Below, piece after piece: positions 1 through 7,465 of a DNA stretch of 64,000 nt; position 1 is the stretch's first letter, and each line of letters opens with the position of its first letter. Source of the stretch: Nitrospirales bacterium (GTDB lineage Bacteria; Nitrospirota; Nitrospiria; Nitrospirales; UBA8639); NCBI GenBank assembly GCA_022825885.1, contig JAJDVY010000021.1, positions 43,932-107,931 of the forward strand, given 5' to 3'. Made by a program: the position numbers and the translations under genes. The notes beneath the pieces were generated by a model. The model saw nothing but the letters and a program-made list of their open reading frames with translations. It did not search any database and had not been told where the DNA came from.

Positions 1-169
1 ACTCCTGGCCCTTCGAGAACAGCCAGGTGGATTTATCCGCCATGGAACAGGTCTGACAGGCCAAGCAGCGATTGATGTTGAACACAAAGGCGAATTGCCA
101 CTTTGGATGCCGTTCCTCGTAGGGATACAGCATCTTCCGGCCTAATTGCCAATTATAGACTTCTGGCAT
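1..169 (-). CDS. nxrB: Nitrite oxidoreductase beta subunit NxrB, 5' part only
   Basis: This is the N-terminal 56 codons of the iron-sulfur electron-transfer subunit of nitrite oxidoreductase; the rest lies beyond the left edge. The reading begins MPEVYNWQLGRKMLYPYEER, the characteristic start of Nitrospira NxrB, and continues to a CLACQTC stretch, the first cysteines of a ferredoxin-type cluster-binding motif. The start is set by the sequence CGGAGGAAACC directly before the ATG. It lies 65 bases downstream of nxrA on the same strand, so the two are probably cotranscribed. In the known enzyme NxrB passes electrons from the molybdenum site of NxrA toward the membrane and cytochrome c. Family identity is very likely; completeness cannot be judged. 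Confidence 0.95.
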   Translation of the reverse strand, partial: MPEVYNWQLGRKMLYPYEERHPKWQFAFVFNINRCLACQTCSMADKSTWLFSKGQE

Positions 170-234
170 GGTTTCCTCCGTTTCTTTGAACCATCGTTAG
201 TTCAATTGCTAAAAATCCACATTTGATCTCGATG

Positions 235-3200
235 TTACACCTTGATCTTAATGTGGTCGCCTTTGAGCCACTTGATCATGAACTCATTTTCCTGCCCAGG
301 CGTAAACCCGGTCCGGACTGGCTCCCATGGACCCCTGCCGCCGATACCACCGTCCTCTGCTTTGGTGATCCGCATCAGACATTCTTTCGGAGTGGTGTTG
401 ACCGCGTGGTTGTCCACTTGATACCCGAATTTGAACTTCCAGCCCACTGCGTGTTTGCCCGGCAGTGAGTCGGTTTGGTGCATCGGCATCAACCAGTCAC
501 GGGTGAAGGACTGTTGCGCCCCATACCGGAAGTTGGATTGATAACCCGTATCCATTGCGATGGCCCGTCCATCCGGCCGGGTTTCGTGACCCTTCACGGA
601 TTTCGCGGTTGCGACGTACGGAGCGTGTTTCGCCATCGTCACGTGGTACGGGAACGCCGGGTTGTACTTACAACGAATCATCAACCGAGCCACTTTGTAG
701 TACGGGTCACTCGGCTTCCATCCGCGGTACGGCCGATCAACCGGATTGCCGTCAACGTACACGTAGTCACCGTCGTTGATGCCCCGGTCTTTCGCCGATT
801 GTGGGTTCATGTGTAATTGGTGCTCACCCACGCCCGGTGTCCGTTTATCCATCCGATACGCGTCACCGAAGTTCGATTCGTACATCTGCACCCAGTCGTT
901 CACGGACCATTGGCTGTGTACACGATGCCGCGTCTTCGGCGTCACGCAGTAGAATTGATACCCCTTCTCCCACAGCGGGTTGGAGTACCGTTTGATTTCC
1001 TGCCACGGCAACGCAATGTTCCGCACCGTTTTGTCGTCATGGTGCTGCGCCGTGATAGGAATACCGTAGTCATCCGGCCGTACGTACGGGTTCGTCGTCA
1101 TAATCGCGTTCGGCAGGTATGGAGTGGCTTCCGTCCCTTCCCGGTGCGAAATGAAGTTTTCACCGTACTCAATGGCTTCCGGCTCCGTCCGGTAGTTTTC
1201 ATACCGGCCAGTCCGCGTCCATTGCGGCTTCGATTCGTTCGTCTCTTCCCAGAACGGTTGCCGTGGATACGTCCGGCACAGCACCATCCAGCCCTTCTCG
1301 GACTTGAGCATGGTGTCAACGCTGTACCCGTAACCCGTACAACTGGCGTCCAACAACCGTTGCACGTACACGTCCACCCGGTTGTCATAGACGAACTTGA
1401 AGTAATCCCGGAACCGCCCATCGCCCGTCATGTTGGTCAATTTGGCGGCGACGCCGGCGGTCGTATCCAGGTCGTTTCTGGTGTCATACAAGGGCCGGAT
1501 GCCCCCTTTCCACACCTGGAACCACGGATTCGACACCGTCGCGGTATGTTCCGGATACGTGAACTCCATCCACGTATTCACACCCATGGCCACGTCCGCG
1601 TGGTTCACGTCCGAGGTCATCTCGATATCCTGGGTGACGATACATTCGATGTGCGGGTCCACGTTCTTCACCATGTCATAGTGGTGTTTGGCGTTGTTCA
1701 ACACGTTGACGTTCGCCACCCACCGGAACTTGGTCGGGGTCGGCATGTGCGTTTTTCCGGTAAACACCCGGCGCCCATACTTCGGCGTGTTCACGATCAA
1801 CGCCGTGTCCCCATGGTTCCAGTAGGCCACCTCTTCACCATAGTAGTAGCCACGCACGTGCACTTCTTTACCGTGTGCGTTCGGATCCGTCGTGATCTTG
1901 AACGGATTCTCCGCGGTGTGCGTGCCCAATCCACCGCCGGACCACGGGGTGCTGTTCCAGATCCCCGCTTTGTAGTTCCCGGCCCAGGTATGTTGCCCGG
2001 TCCCGAACTTCCCGACGTTCCCGGCGATGATCAACACCATCGCCGCGCCACGCGCAATGATGGTTTGGTGGAAGTAGTGGTTCGTACCTTCCCCGTTGTG
2101 AATCGTTGCCGGTTTAATGGTACCTGAATCTCTGGCCCAGCGGACGATCAGGTCCTTCGGGGCGCGGTTGATCTGGTGGACCGTATCCAGGTCGTAGTCC
2201 TGCAAGTGGACTTGATACAACTGGAAGATCGGTGCCACGTCGACTTCCCGGCCGTTCAGCAACTTCACCCGGAAGGTCCCGTTCAACGCTGCCTCGATAC
2301 CGCTGTTCCGGTAGTGCCAGCCCACCAATTCACGGTGAATCGGCACGGCTTGGTTCTTATTGACGTCCCACACCATGAAACCGCCGAGACGGGCAATCTT
2401 CGCCGGATTCAGGGTTTGCACTTTCCCTGAATAGGTCTTGGAGAAGTCCGGCAATTTATAGCCCTTGATCACGTCGCGCGGATCCAGGTATTGCAACGTA
2501 TCCGTACGAACCAGAATCGGCATATCCGTGTAGGCTGCGCAGAAATCATGGTCGTGCATGTTCTCGTCGAACATGATCTTACAGGCACCCAGGAACAACG
2601 CCGCGTCCGTTTCTGGCCGAACCGGAATCCAGTAGTCGGCACGATACGCCGTCGGATTGTACTCCGGCGTGATCACAACCACCCGTGCGCCACGCTCGAT
2701 GCTTTCGAGCTTCCAGTGCGCTTCCGGCATCTTGTTTTCGACGAAGTTCTTGCCCCAGCTTGTGTTCAACTTCGCGAACCGCATGTCGCTCATGTCGATG
2801 TCAGAGGTTTGCACCCCGGACCAGAACGGATGCGCTGGGTTTTGGTCACCGTGCCAGGTGTAGTTCGACCAGTACCGGCCGCCTTGGGCCTGGGCAGGTT
2901 TCACTTTCCGAATGTAGTGGTCGAGCAATGCGCCGCAGCCACCGTTCATCCGAGTGACGGCCATTTTGCCGATCACGCCCAGGATGGGCATCCCCGCGCG
3001 GAACTTCATGCACCGCACGCCGGAACCCTTCGTCATTTCGATCATTTCCGGCGGATAGCCTTGTTCCCGCAACCGACGGGCACCGGCTTCGCCGCTGTAC
3101 CGCTCCGCGATAATGACCATGGCTTTGGCGAGGTACGTAAAGGCCGTATCCCAGCTTACCCGCAACATGTCATCCAGGTACCGCGAAGTGAATTTGTATT

Positions 3201-3672
3201 TATTCATGACGTCCGGGGTGAATTCCGGGCTACCGGCATCCATCCAGGCTTTCCAGCCACGGCGCATCAAGGGGCCTTTCAACCGATAGGGCCCATACAC
3301 CCGACGATGCATCGTGTACCCCTTCAAGCACATCCGCGGGTTGTGAGCAAACGTTCCGCGGTTGCCGTAGAGGTCTTCGTAGGTTTGGTGGTCGTAGTTT
3401 TGCTCGACCCGCATGACCACACCGTTACGCACGAAGGAACGAATGCGGCAGGCGTGAGTGTCGTTCGGGGAGCAGACCCACGTGAACGACGAATCATAGC
3501 GATACTGATCGTGGTACACCCGTTCCCAGGCGCGATCCGGATACTCGCCCAGCGGGTTGCCCACTTCGACAACCGGTTGCAGTGCGGTCAAGGCCAAGGC
3601 TTTATCCGCCAACGCCACTGCCGCCACCGTCCCGGTGGTCACTTTTAAAAATTGACGTCTAGAAAGAAACAT
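235..3672 (-). CDS. nxrA: Nitrite oxidoreductase alpha (molybdopterin) subunit NxrA
   Basis: This is the catalytic subunit that oxidises nitrite to nitrate, the energy reaction of Nitrospira. The 1145-residue product belongs to the type II DMSO-reductase family (NarG-like) and has the length expected for Nitrospira NxrA. Its start, MFLSRRQFLKVTTGT, is an almost perfect twin-arginine signal, with a likely cleavage near residues 27-30 (ALALTA), so the enzyme acts in the periplasm. Cys67, Cys75 and Cys115 lie where the N-terminal [4Fe-4S] cluster is bound in this family. An upstream in-frame extension to 3759 is possible, but the Met at 3672 has GAGGAGG eight bases before it and puts the Tat motif at the N-terminus. 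nxrB follows. A sigma-54 type promoter lies at 3847-3862. Confidence 0.97.
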   Translation of the reverse strand: MFLSRRQFLKVTTGTVAAVALADKALALTALQPVVEVGNPLGEYPDRAWERVYHDQYRYDSSFTWVCSPNDTHACRIRSFVRNGVVMRVEQNYDHQTYEDLYGNRGTFAHNPRMCLKGYTMHRRVYGPYRLKGPLMRRGWKAWMDAGSPEFTPDVMNKYKFTSRYLDDMLRVSWDTAFTYLAKAMVIIAERYSGEAGARRLREQGYPPEMIEMTKGSGVRCMKFRAGMPILGVIGKMAVTRMNGGCGALLDHYIRKVKPAQAQGGRYWSNYTWHGDQNPAHPFWSGVQTSDIDMSDMRFAKLNTSWGKNFVENKMPEAHWKLESIERGARVVVITPEYNPTAYRADYWIPVRPETDAALFLGACKIMFDENMHDHDFCAAYTDMPILVRTDTLQYLDPRDVIKGYKLPDFSKTYSGKVQTLNPAKIARLGGFMVWDVNKNQAVPIHRELVGWHYRNSGIEAALNGTFRVKLLNGREVDVAPIFQLYQVHLQDYDLDTVHQINRAPKDLIVRWARDSGTIKPATIHNGEGTNHYFHQTIIARGAAMVLIIAGNVGKFGTGQHTWAGNYKAGIWNSTPWSGGGLGTHTAENPFKITTDPNAHGKEVHVRGYYYGEEVAYWNHGDTALIVNTPKYGRRVFTGKTHMPTPTKFRWVANVNVLNNAKHHYDMVKNVDPHIECIVTQDIEMTSDVNHADVAMGVNTWMEFTYPEHTATVSNPWFQVWKGGIRPLYDTRNDLDTTAGVAAKLTNMTGDGRFRDYFKFVYDNRVDVYVQRLLDASCTGYGYSVDTMLKSEKGWMVLCRTYPRQPFWEETNESKPQWTRTGRYENYRTEPEAIEYGENFISHREGTEATPYLPNAIMTTNPYVRPDDYGIPITAQHHDDKTVRNIALPWQEIKRYSNPLWEKGYQFYCVTPKTRHRVHSQWSVNDWVQMYESNFGDAYRMDKRTPGVGEHQLHMNPQSAKDRGINDGDYVYVDGNPVDRPYRGWKPSDPYYKVARLMIRCKYNPAFPYHVTMAKHAPYVATAKSVKGHETRPDGRAIAMDTGYQSNFRYGAQQSFTRDWLMPMHQTDSLPGKHAVGWKFKFGYQVDNHAVNTTPKECLMRITKAEDGGIGGRGPWEPVRTGFTPGQENEFMIKWLKGDHIKIKV

Positions 3673-3846
3673 TGTGAAACCTCCTCGTGTAAAGGCCGAT
3701 CGGCCTAACGTGGAATGGATTAATGAAAAACCCCCCTGTTGGGGAAAACTTTTGACCAACCACCTCCTTTCCTGTCTCGTGCATCATAATTCCGTTCATT
3801 CTTCGCCTTGATACTGGCTGACTTCCATTAATGTCGCCTATATTCT

Positions 3847-3862
3847 AGCAATTTTCGGGCCA
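3847..3862 (-). promoter_or_regulatory. Sigma-54 type -24/-12 promoter for nxrAB
   Basis: Read on the minus strand this is TGGCCCGAAAATTGCT. It matches the sigma-54 consensus TGGCAC-N5-TTGCA, with the invariant GG and GC separated by the required 10 bases; the only core differences are C for A in the -24 box and T for A at the end. Transcription would start near 3835, giving a leader of about 160 bases before the nxrA ATG at 3672. An overlapping TGCTAGAAT (3842-3850) could serve as an extended sigma-70 -10 box, but has no good -35. Confidence 0.6.
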
Positions 3863-4225
3863 TACATAACTATTATCATTAAAACTCATAACTATTTGAA
3901 AATAAAAAGTAATTTTTTTTGTTAATAATGTTTGATCATCCATCATGTTTCTATTCGGTAGCACGAATGGACTATGCTCGTACTCATAAAGACCAAAAGT
4001 TTCGACATCATATGAGCCGGCAATCGCGCTATCTTCTAAATTCAATTATATATCAATAAAAACAATATGTTATGATATTTAAAAATAAACAGTCAGGCAA
4101 CAATGGATCTTGAAATGTTTAGTTTTCGTAACGCATGGGCCATTCATACCATAAGAGTTGGCAAAAAACCTATATGATTTGACATAAAAATAGCATTGGT
4201 GTTCATTTGGTGGCACTATTTAACA
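3863..4225. promoter_or_regulatory. AT-rich upstream control region of nxrAB
   Basis: This non-coding stretch is far richer in A and T than the surrounding DNA. It contains a direct repeat CATAACTATT at 3865-3874 and 3887-3896, exactly 22 bases apart (about two helical turns), immediately upstream of the sigma-54 type promoter. Sigma-54 promoters need a distant activator site and often a DNA-bending protein, and such a region would suit that role. I see no convincing gene: a 66-codon minus-strand reading frame at 3845-4045 overlaps the promoter and has no recognisable features. Confidence 0.4.
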
Positions 4226-4266
4226 TTATTTAAGATTCCATGGCCAATAAAAAAGCATGAGAAATC

Positions 4267-4282
4267 CTGAGAGAGGTCTCAG
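4267..4282 (-). terminator. Weak hairpin downstream of the propeller lipoprotein gene
   Basis: CTGAGA-GAGG-TCTCAG forms a perfect 6-bp stem with a 4-base loop, 77 bases past the stop at 4359. On the minus strand a run of T (4249-4254) follows only after about 13 bases, so this is not a canonical intrinsic terminator. It may still end the leftward transcript before the nxr control region. Confidence 0.3.
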
Positions 4283-4358
4283 TTCATCGAAGCTGAATGG
4301 CACGGCTTCCTTCCCTGCAATTGTTACCTCTCGGTAACGTATTCTCGGCAAAATTCCA

Positions 4359-5393
4359 TCATTCCTGTGCCTCAGGCGCCAATGGGAGATGAATCCAGGA
4401 CTCGCCACCATCCTGACTGCGGAAAAGACCGCTGCCGTTCGTGCCCGCGTACAGGACCTGTGAATCGTTGGGGTCCATGGCAATCGATCGAATATTCAGG
4501 TTGTCCAACCCGTCGTTCGTGGCTTTCCACGTTTGACCGCCGTCCCGGCTCTGAAAGATGCCCGTGCTGGTCCCCATGTACAGGTGTTGGCCGTTTCCCG
4601 GTTCCAACACCAGACTGCTCACGTAAAGCTCCCCGAGGTCAACGGCCAGTCTCGACCAGGCCTCCCCTTTATTGAGCGTTTTGAACACGCCTTGGGTGGT
4701 CCCCGCGTAGACCACGTCCGGATTGGCCTGATCGATCAACAGGCGATTGACGCCCAGGGCCATGGAGGCCATTTTGGCGTCGTCGGGCACGAGCCCGTTA
4801 TTGGCCTTTGTCCAATGATCTGCGCCGTCAAAACTGCGATAGACCCCGCCGCTCGTCCCCGCGTAAAGAATATTGGGGCTAACCGGATCGATGGCCAAGG
4901 CCACAATAAAATTGATCTCGGTCATACCGCGCATGCGTTCGGTCCAGGACTGTCCGGCATCCTTTGTCTGGAACACCCCGACGGTCGTGGCCGCGTACAG
5001 GATTTGCGAATCTGCCGGATCGAACACCAATTGATTGACGTTGGCCGAGATCGTCCCTTTCTGAATACCGGCATTGCGCGGCAGCCAACGTCGCCCGCCG
5101 TCGGGACTCTTGTAGACCCCGTCGGCCAGCGTGCCGGCAAACACGTTCGCCGGCAGCCTCGGATCGATGGCCAAATTCATGACCCGAACCCGAGTCAACC
5201 CTTCCGACAGCCGCTTCCACGCCTGTCCGCCGTCCCGGGTTTTATACACGGCTTCTTCCGTCGCCACGTAAACCAACTTCGATTTGGCCGGATGCACCGC
5301 AACCGCGACTACTCGATCGCTGCGCTGGGTGCAACTCAACAGCAGGCCCACCATCATCGAAAAAGCGATGGCCTGTCGAACGATGATCTTCAT
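4359..5393 (-). CDS. Asp-box (BNR/VPS10-like) beta-propeller lipoprotein
   Basis: The 344-residue product starts MKIIVRQAIAFSMMVGLLLSC, a lipoprotein signal with a lipobox cysteine at residue 21. It then has seven copies of an Asp-box-like motif, S/T-x-D-G-G-x-x-W (for example TRDGGQAWKRL, SPDGGRRW, TKDAGQSW, SRDGGQTWKAT, SQDGGESW), each paired with a DP...LYAGT strand. This is the pattern of a seven-bladed propeller of the sialidase/sortilin/Ycf48 type. The start codon overlaps the stop of the upstream gene as ATGA, so the two are translationally coupled; longer upstream starts would lose the signal peptide. Such propellers are usually binding or assembly platforms. The specific ligand is unknown. 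Confidence 0.85.
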   Translation of the reverse strand: MKIIVRQAIAFSMMVGLLLSCTQRSDRVVAVAVHPAKSKLVYVATEEAVYKTRDGGQAWKRLSEGLTRVRVMNLAIDPRLPANVFAGTLADGVYKSPDGGRRWLPRNAGIQKGTISANVNQLVFDPADSQILYAATTVGVFQTKDAGQSWTERMRGMTEINFIVALAIDPVSPNILYAGTSGGVYRSFDGADHWTKANNGLVPDDAKMASMALGVNRLLIDQANPDVVYAGTTQGVFKTLNKGEAWSRLAVDLGELYVSSLVLEPGNGQHLYMGTSTGIFQSRDGGQTWKATNDGLDNLNIRSIAMDPNDSQVLYAGTNGSGLFRSQDGGESWIHLPLAPEAQE

Positions 5394-6643
5394 CGGCTCA
5401 GGTGATGGGTGCGTGAACCATGGTCCAATTCCAGCGGGTTTGCGTATCCGGTGAGCTCCACGTACCCGTTCCCGGTCACGGGCGCATTCCGGAAATGACC
5501 CTGCACGTCTACGGCTCCTTCCCAATACGTCACCCGGGTGCTGTTTTCAGTCCGCAGTTCCTGATCGGGCAGCACCGGCGTTATTGTGACTTCAAGCGGG
5601 ATTGACGGGATTTCCACGATCCATTTCGCCGGGTACCGTGCCCCGCTGTGCAGGCTGGTCCACTGACCCGTGGTTCGCACCACAAAATCCGCACGTGTCA
5701 GGTGCCGGCTCGTGCCATCCGGAAAGATCAACGTCCCACTCGAGGCCGGATCATGAGACCCGTCCCGTTTCCGCAAGACATAAAGCATGAATTCGACGTT
5801 CGAATCAAACTGCACGCTGAACCAATCCCAACCAACTTGATCCTCGCCCAAGCCGCCGGACCCGAACTCATGATCCATCCAGCTAGTCCCGGTGACCTCG
5901 AATGGTTTGTCTTGGAGCCGGACGGTGCCCCGGGTCGCCAGGCTCGTGAGTGAGTAATAATGTGACGCCTGGCCGGAGTCAGCACCCTTGCGACTGATCC
6001 CTTCCCGGCCGTGGATCACGGGAGGCTTGTTCAGGGTGAGCGTCAGGTCTACGCCGAATCCGGCATCGTGGGCCGTCAGGCGCAACTGCCGATGCTCCTC
6101 GGTGACGGGTTCCAGGGTCCAGCGGTCGATCCAGACTTTCATCCGTCCGGGATCGGCACCGGCTTTTCCAAAAGCCGCGCGACTCAATTTTTCCGAGAAT
6201 CGAAAGGTGGCCCCTTCAACGTCGGTCAAGGCCAAGTGCGCGAAATACAGGTGCCGTAGCGCCCAACGCGATTGGTGTTTGCGGACGCGCACGTCATTGA
6301 TGGCTTTCCGGAAAAACGTGACTTCATAGCCGAACCGTCTCGCCGATTGGTCATAGAGGTGACCGGTGAAGTACCACCACTCCAGACCATAGTCATCATG
6401 GGACCCGTGATCGCGAGGGAAGGTATAGACGTATCCGGGGCGTGCCGGAACCAGGTGTTGCGACGGGATGGAGGCGGGAGCGGCATCCGTGAACCCTTCG
6501 GGAGGAGAAGGACGTTCCCCCGCACCCCGGCTCTCTCCCAAAAGGAGAGGGACCAGAATCGACAGAGCACAACACAGACCAACCGCCCTCGAACGCGGAC
6601 GCGGCAAGGGACGTTTGCCCCCGGACTGTCCCCCGATGTTCAT
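5390..6643 (-). CDS. CrtC/AttH-like lipocalin-fold protein
   Basis: The product resembles the AttH / hydroxyneurosporene synthase (CrtC) family: it has the diagnostic GLEWWYFTGHL near residue 80, SWMDHEFGS and GWDWFSVQF in the middle, and a C-terminal WEGAVDV...GYVELTGY. Family members are secreted or lipid-exposed two-domain beta-barrels, some hydrating carotenoids. The start chosen gives a basic n-region and hydrophobic core (about residues 20-35) as signal peptide; upstream starts at 6673 and 6712 are also open and none has a good ribosome-binding site. The stop overlaps the ATG of the Asp-box lipoprotein. A family B repeat (6517-6551) is read through just after the signal peptide, in a low-complexity part. 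Confidence 0.8.
   Translation of the reverse strand: MNIGGQSGGKRPLPRPRSRAVGLCCALSILVPLLLGESRGAGERPSPPEGFTDAAPASIPSQHLVPARPGYVYTFPRDHGSHDDYGLEWWYFTGHLYDQSARRFGYEVTFFRKAINDVRVRKHQSRWALRHLYFAHLALTDVEGATFRFSEKLSRAAFGKAGADPGRMKVWIDRWTLEPVTEEHRQLRLTAHDAGFGVDLTLTLNKPPVIHGREGISRKGADSGQASHYYSLTSLATRGTVRLQDKPFEVTGTSWMDHEFGSGGLGEDQVGWDWFSVQFDSNVEFMLYVLRKRDGSHDPASSGTLIFPDGTSRHLTRADFVVRTTGQWTSLHSGARYPAKWIVEIPSIPLEVTITPVLPDQELRTENSTRVTYWEGAVDVQGHFRNAPVTGNGYVELTGYANPLELDHGSRTHHLSR
6517..6551. repeat. Family B palindromic repeat inside the AttH-like gene
   Basis: The stretch CCCCCGCACCCCGGCTCTCT followed by CCCAAAAGGAGAGGG matches the layout of the intergenic copies at 19158-19194 and 57545-57584: a C-rich arm, then a CTCTCC/GGAGAG hairpin. 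Here it lies within the coding sequence just after the signal peptide of the AttH-like protein. Confidence 0.6.
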
Positions 6644-6713
6644 GCTTCGCGGACCATTCACGCGTAATGGCATCTCCGCATGGCACCCGTGCGAACACTC
6701 ACGGACCGTCACG

Positions 6714-6743
6714 TTGACAGAAATTTTGAGCGTCGGCTATCGT
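6714..6743 (+). promoter_or_regulatory. Sigma-70 promoter for the Lon-domain gene, leaderless arrangement
   Basis: A perfect -35 box TTGACA (6714-6719) is separated by 18 bases from TATCGT (6738-6743). The ATG at 6749 follows only five bases later, so the transcript probably starts at or next to the start codon. Confidence 0.5.
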
Positions 6744-6748
6744 ACCGC

Positions 6749-7465
6749 ATGCCCGCGTTAAATGACACGCCTTCTTCGAAGGCCTTTCCCGTCCCTGAGA
6801 TCATCCCGATCTTTCCCCTTCCCAACGTCGTCCTGTTCCCGGACACCTACTTGCCCCTTCATATTTTTGAGCCTCGCTATCGGGCAATGGTCGCCGATGC
6901 CAGCCGGGAAGGCGCCTGCATCGGCATGGCATTATTCAAGCAGGGATGGGAGAGCCAATATTACGGCAACCCCCCGATCTTTTCCCTGGGATGCGTGGGA
7001 CGCATGACCCATATCGAGCCGCTACAGGATGGCCGGTCGAACCTGATCCTGCAAGGCTTGTATCGATATACGATTGAAGAGGAATATTTTGACGCCCGTT
7101 ATCGCAAGGCCAAAATCACGCTGGGACCGAGTGAGCCATTCCAGACGATTTCCGAGAAGCCTGTCCTGAGCGGAGCCGAAGGACCTGTCCTGAGCGAAGC
7201 CGAAGGATCCGTACGCTCAACCCTCACCGCGTTGGCCATGCGCTATCTTGAATCCAGAAAGGCCGATACACTCTGCGAGCTTGTCAACGATGACGCCATG
7301 ACGGATTGCGTCCTGGTCAACGGGCTTTCCTCGTGCCTGGATTTTACGCCGCTGGAAAAACAATTCCTGCTCGAAGCCGAAAACCTGCACCAACAAACCC
7401 GCCGCTTGATCGACCTCTTGAAGTTCAAAGTCGACGGTGAAACTCAATTATCAGGGTGGGGTTGA
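6749..7465 (+). CDS. Lon-substrate-binding-domain (PUA-like) protein
   Basis: The 238-residue protein matches the free-standing LON N-terminal domain family: IIPIFPLPNVVLFPDTYLPLHIFEPRY at the start, GCVGRMTHIEPLQDGRSNLILQG in the middle, and a helical tail. There is no AAA or protease domain. These proteins are thought to bind unfolded protein or peptides; the exact role is unknown. Residues about 137-153 (PVLSGAEGPVLSEAEG) are not part of the family fold: they are the translation of two tandem family A DNA repeats inserted in frame. The start at 6749 is supported by the promoter whose -10 ends five bases before it; no Shine-Dalgarno is seen. The stop TGA overlaps the start of the ABC ATPase (TGATG). 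Confidence 0.85.
   Translation: MPALNDTPSSKAFPVPEIIPIFPLPNVVLFPDTYLPLHIFEPRYRAMVADASREGACIGMALFKQGWESQYYGNPPIFSLGCVGRMTHIEPLQDGRSNLILQGLYRYTIEEEYFDARYRKAKITLGPSEPFQTISEKPVLSGAEGPVLSEAEGSVRSTLTALAMRYLESRKADTLCELVNDDAMTDCVLVNGLSSCLDFTPLEKQFLLEAENLHQQTRRLIDLLKFKVDGETQLSGWG
7160..7206 (+). repeat. Two tandem family A mini-repeats in frame
   Basis: Two 23-base units, CCTGTCCTGAGCGGAGCCGAAGG-like, at 7160-7182 and 7184-7206 are spaced 24 bases apart, which keeps the reading frame. Related single copies lie at 21063-21084, 31314-31335 and 57499-57520. Confidence 0.75.

Noticed and set aside
817..2127. Long plus-strand open frame inside nxrA
   Set aside because: It is antisense to the well-supported nxrA gene. 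Its translation is rich in Val, His and Arg with no motif, as expected for the shadow frame of a GC-rich gene. The frame at 2491-3648 is the same kind of shadow.
3845..4045. 66-codon minus-strand frame upstream of nxrA
   Set aside because: It covers the sigma-54 promoter, lies in AT-rich DNA and has no ribosome-binding site or known motif.
4205..4226. Second sigma-54 half-site (TGGCAC at about 4211)
   Set aside because: The -24-like TGGCAC is not followed by a TTGC element at the required distance.
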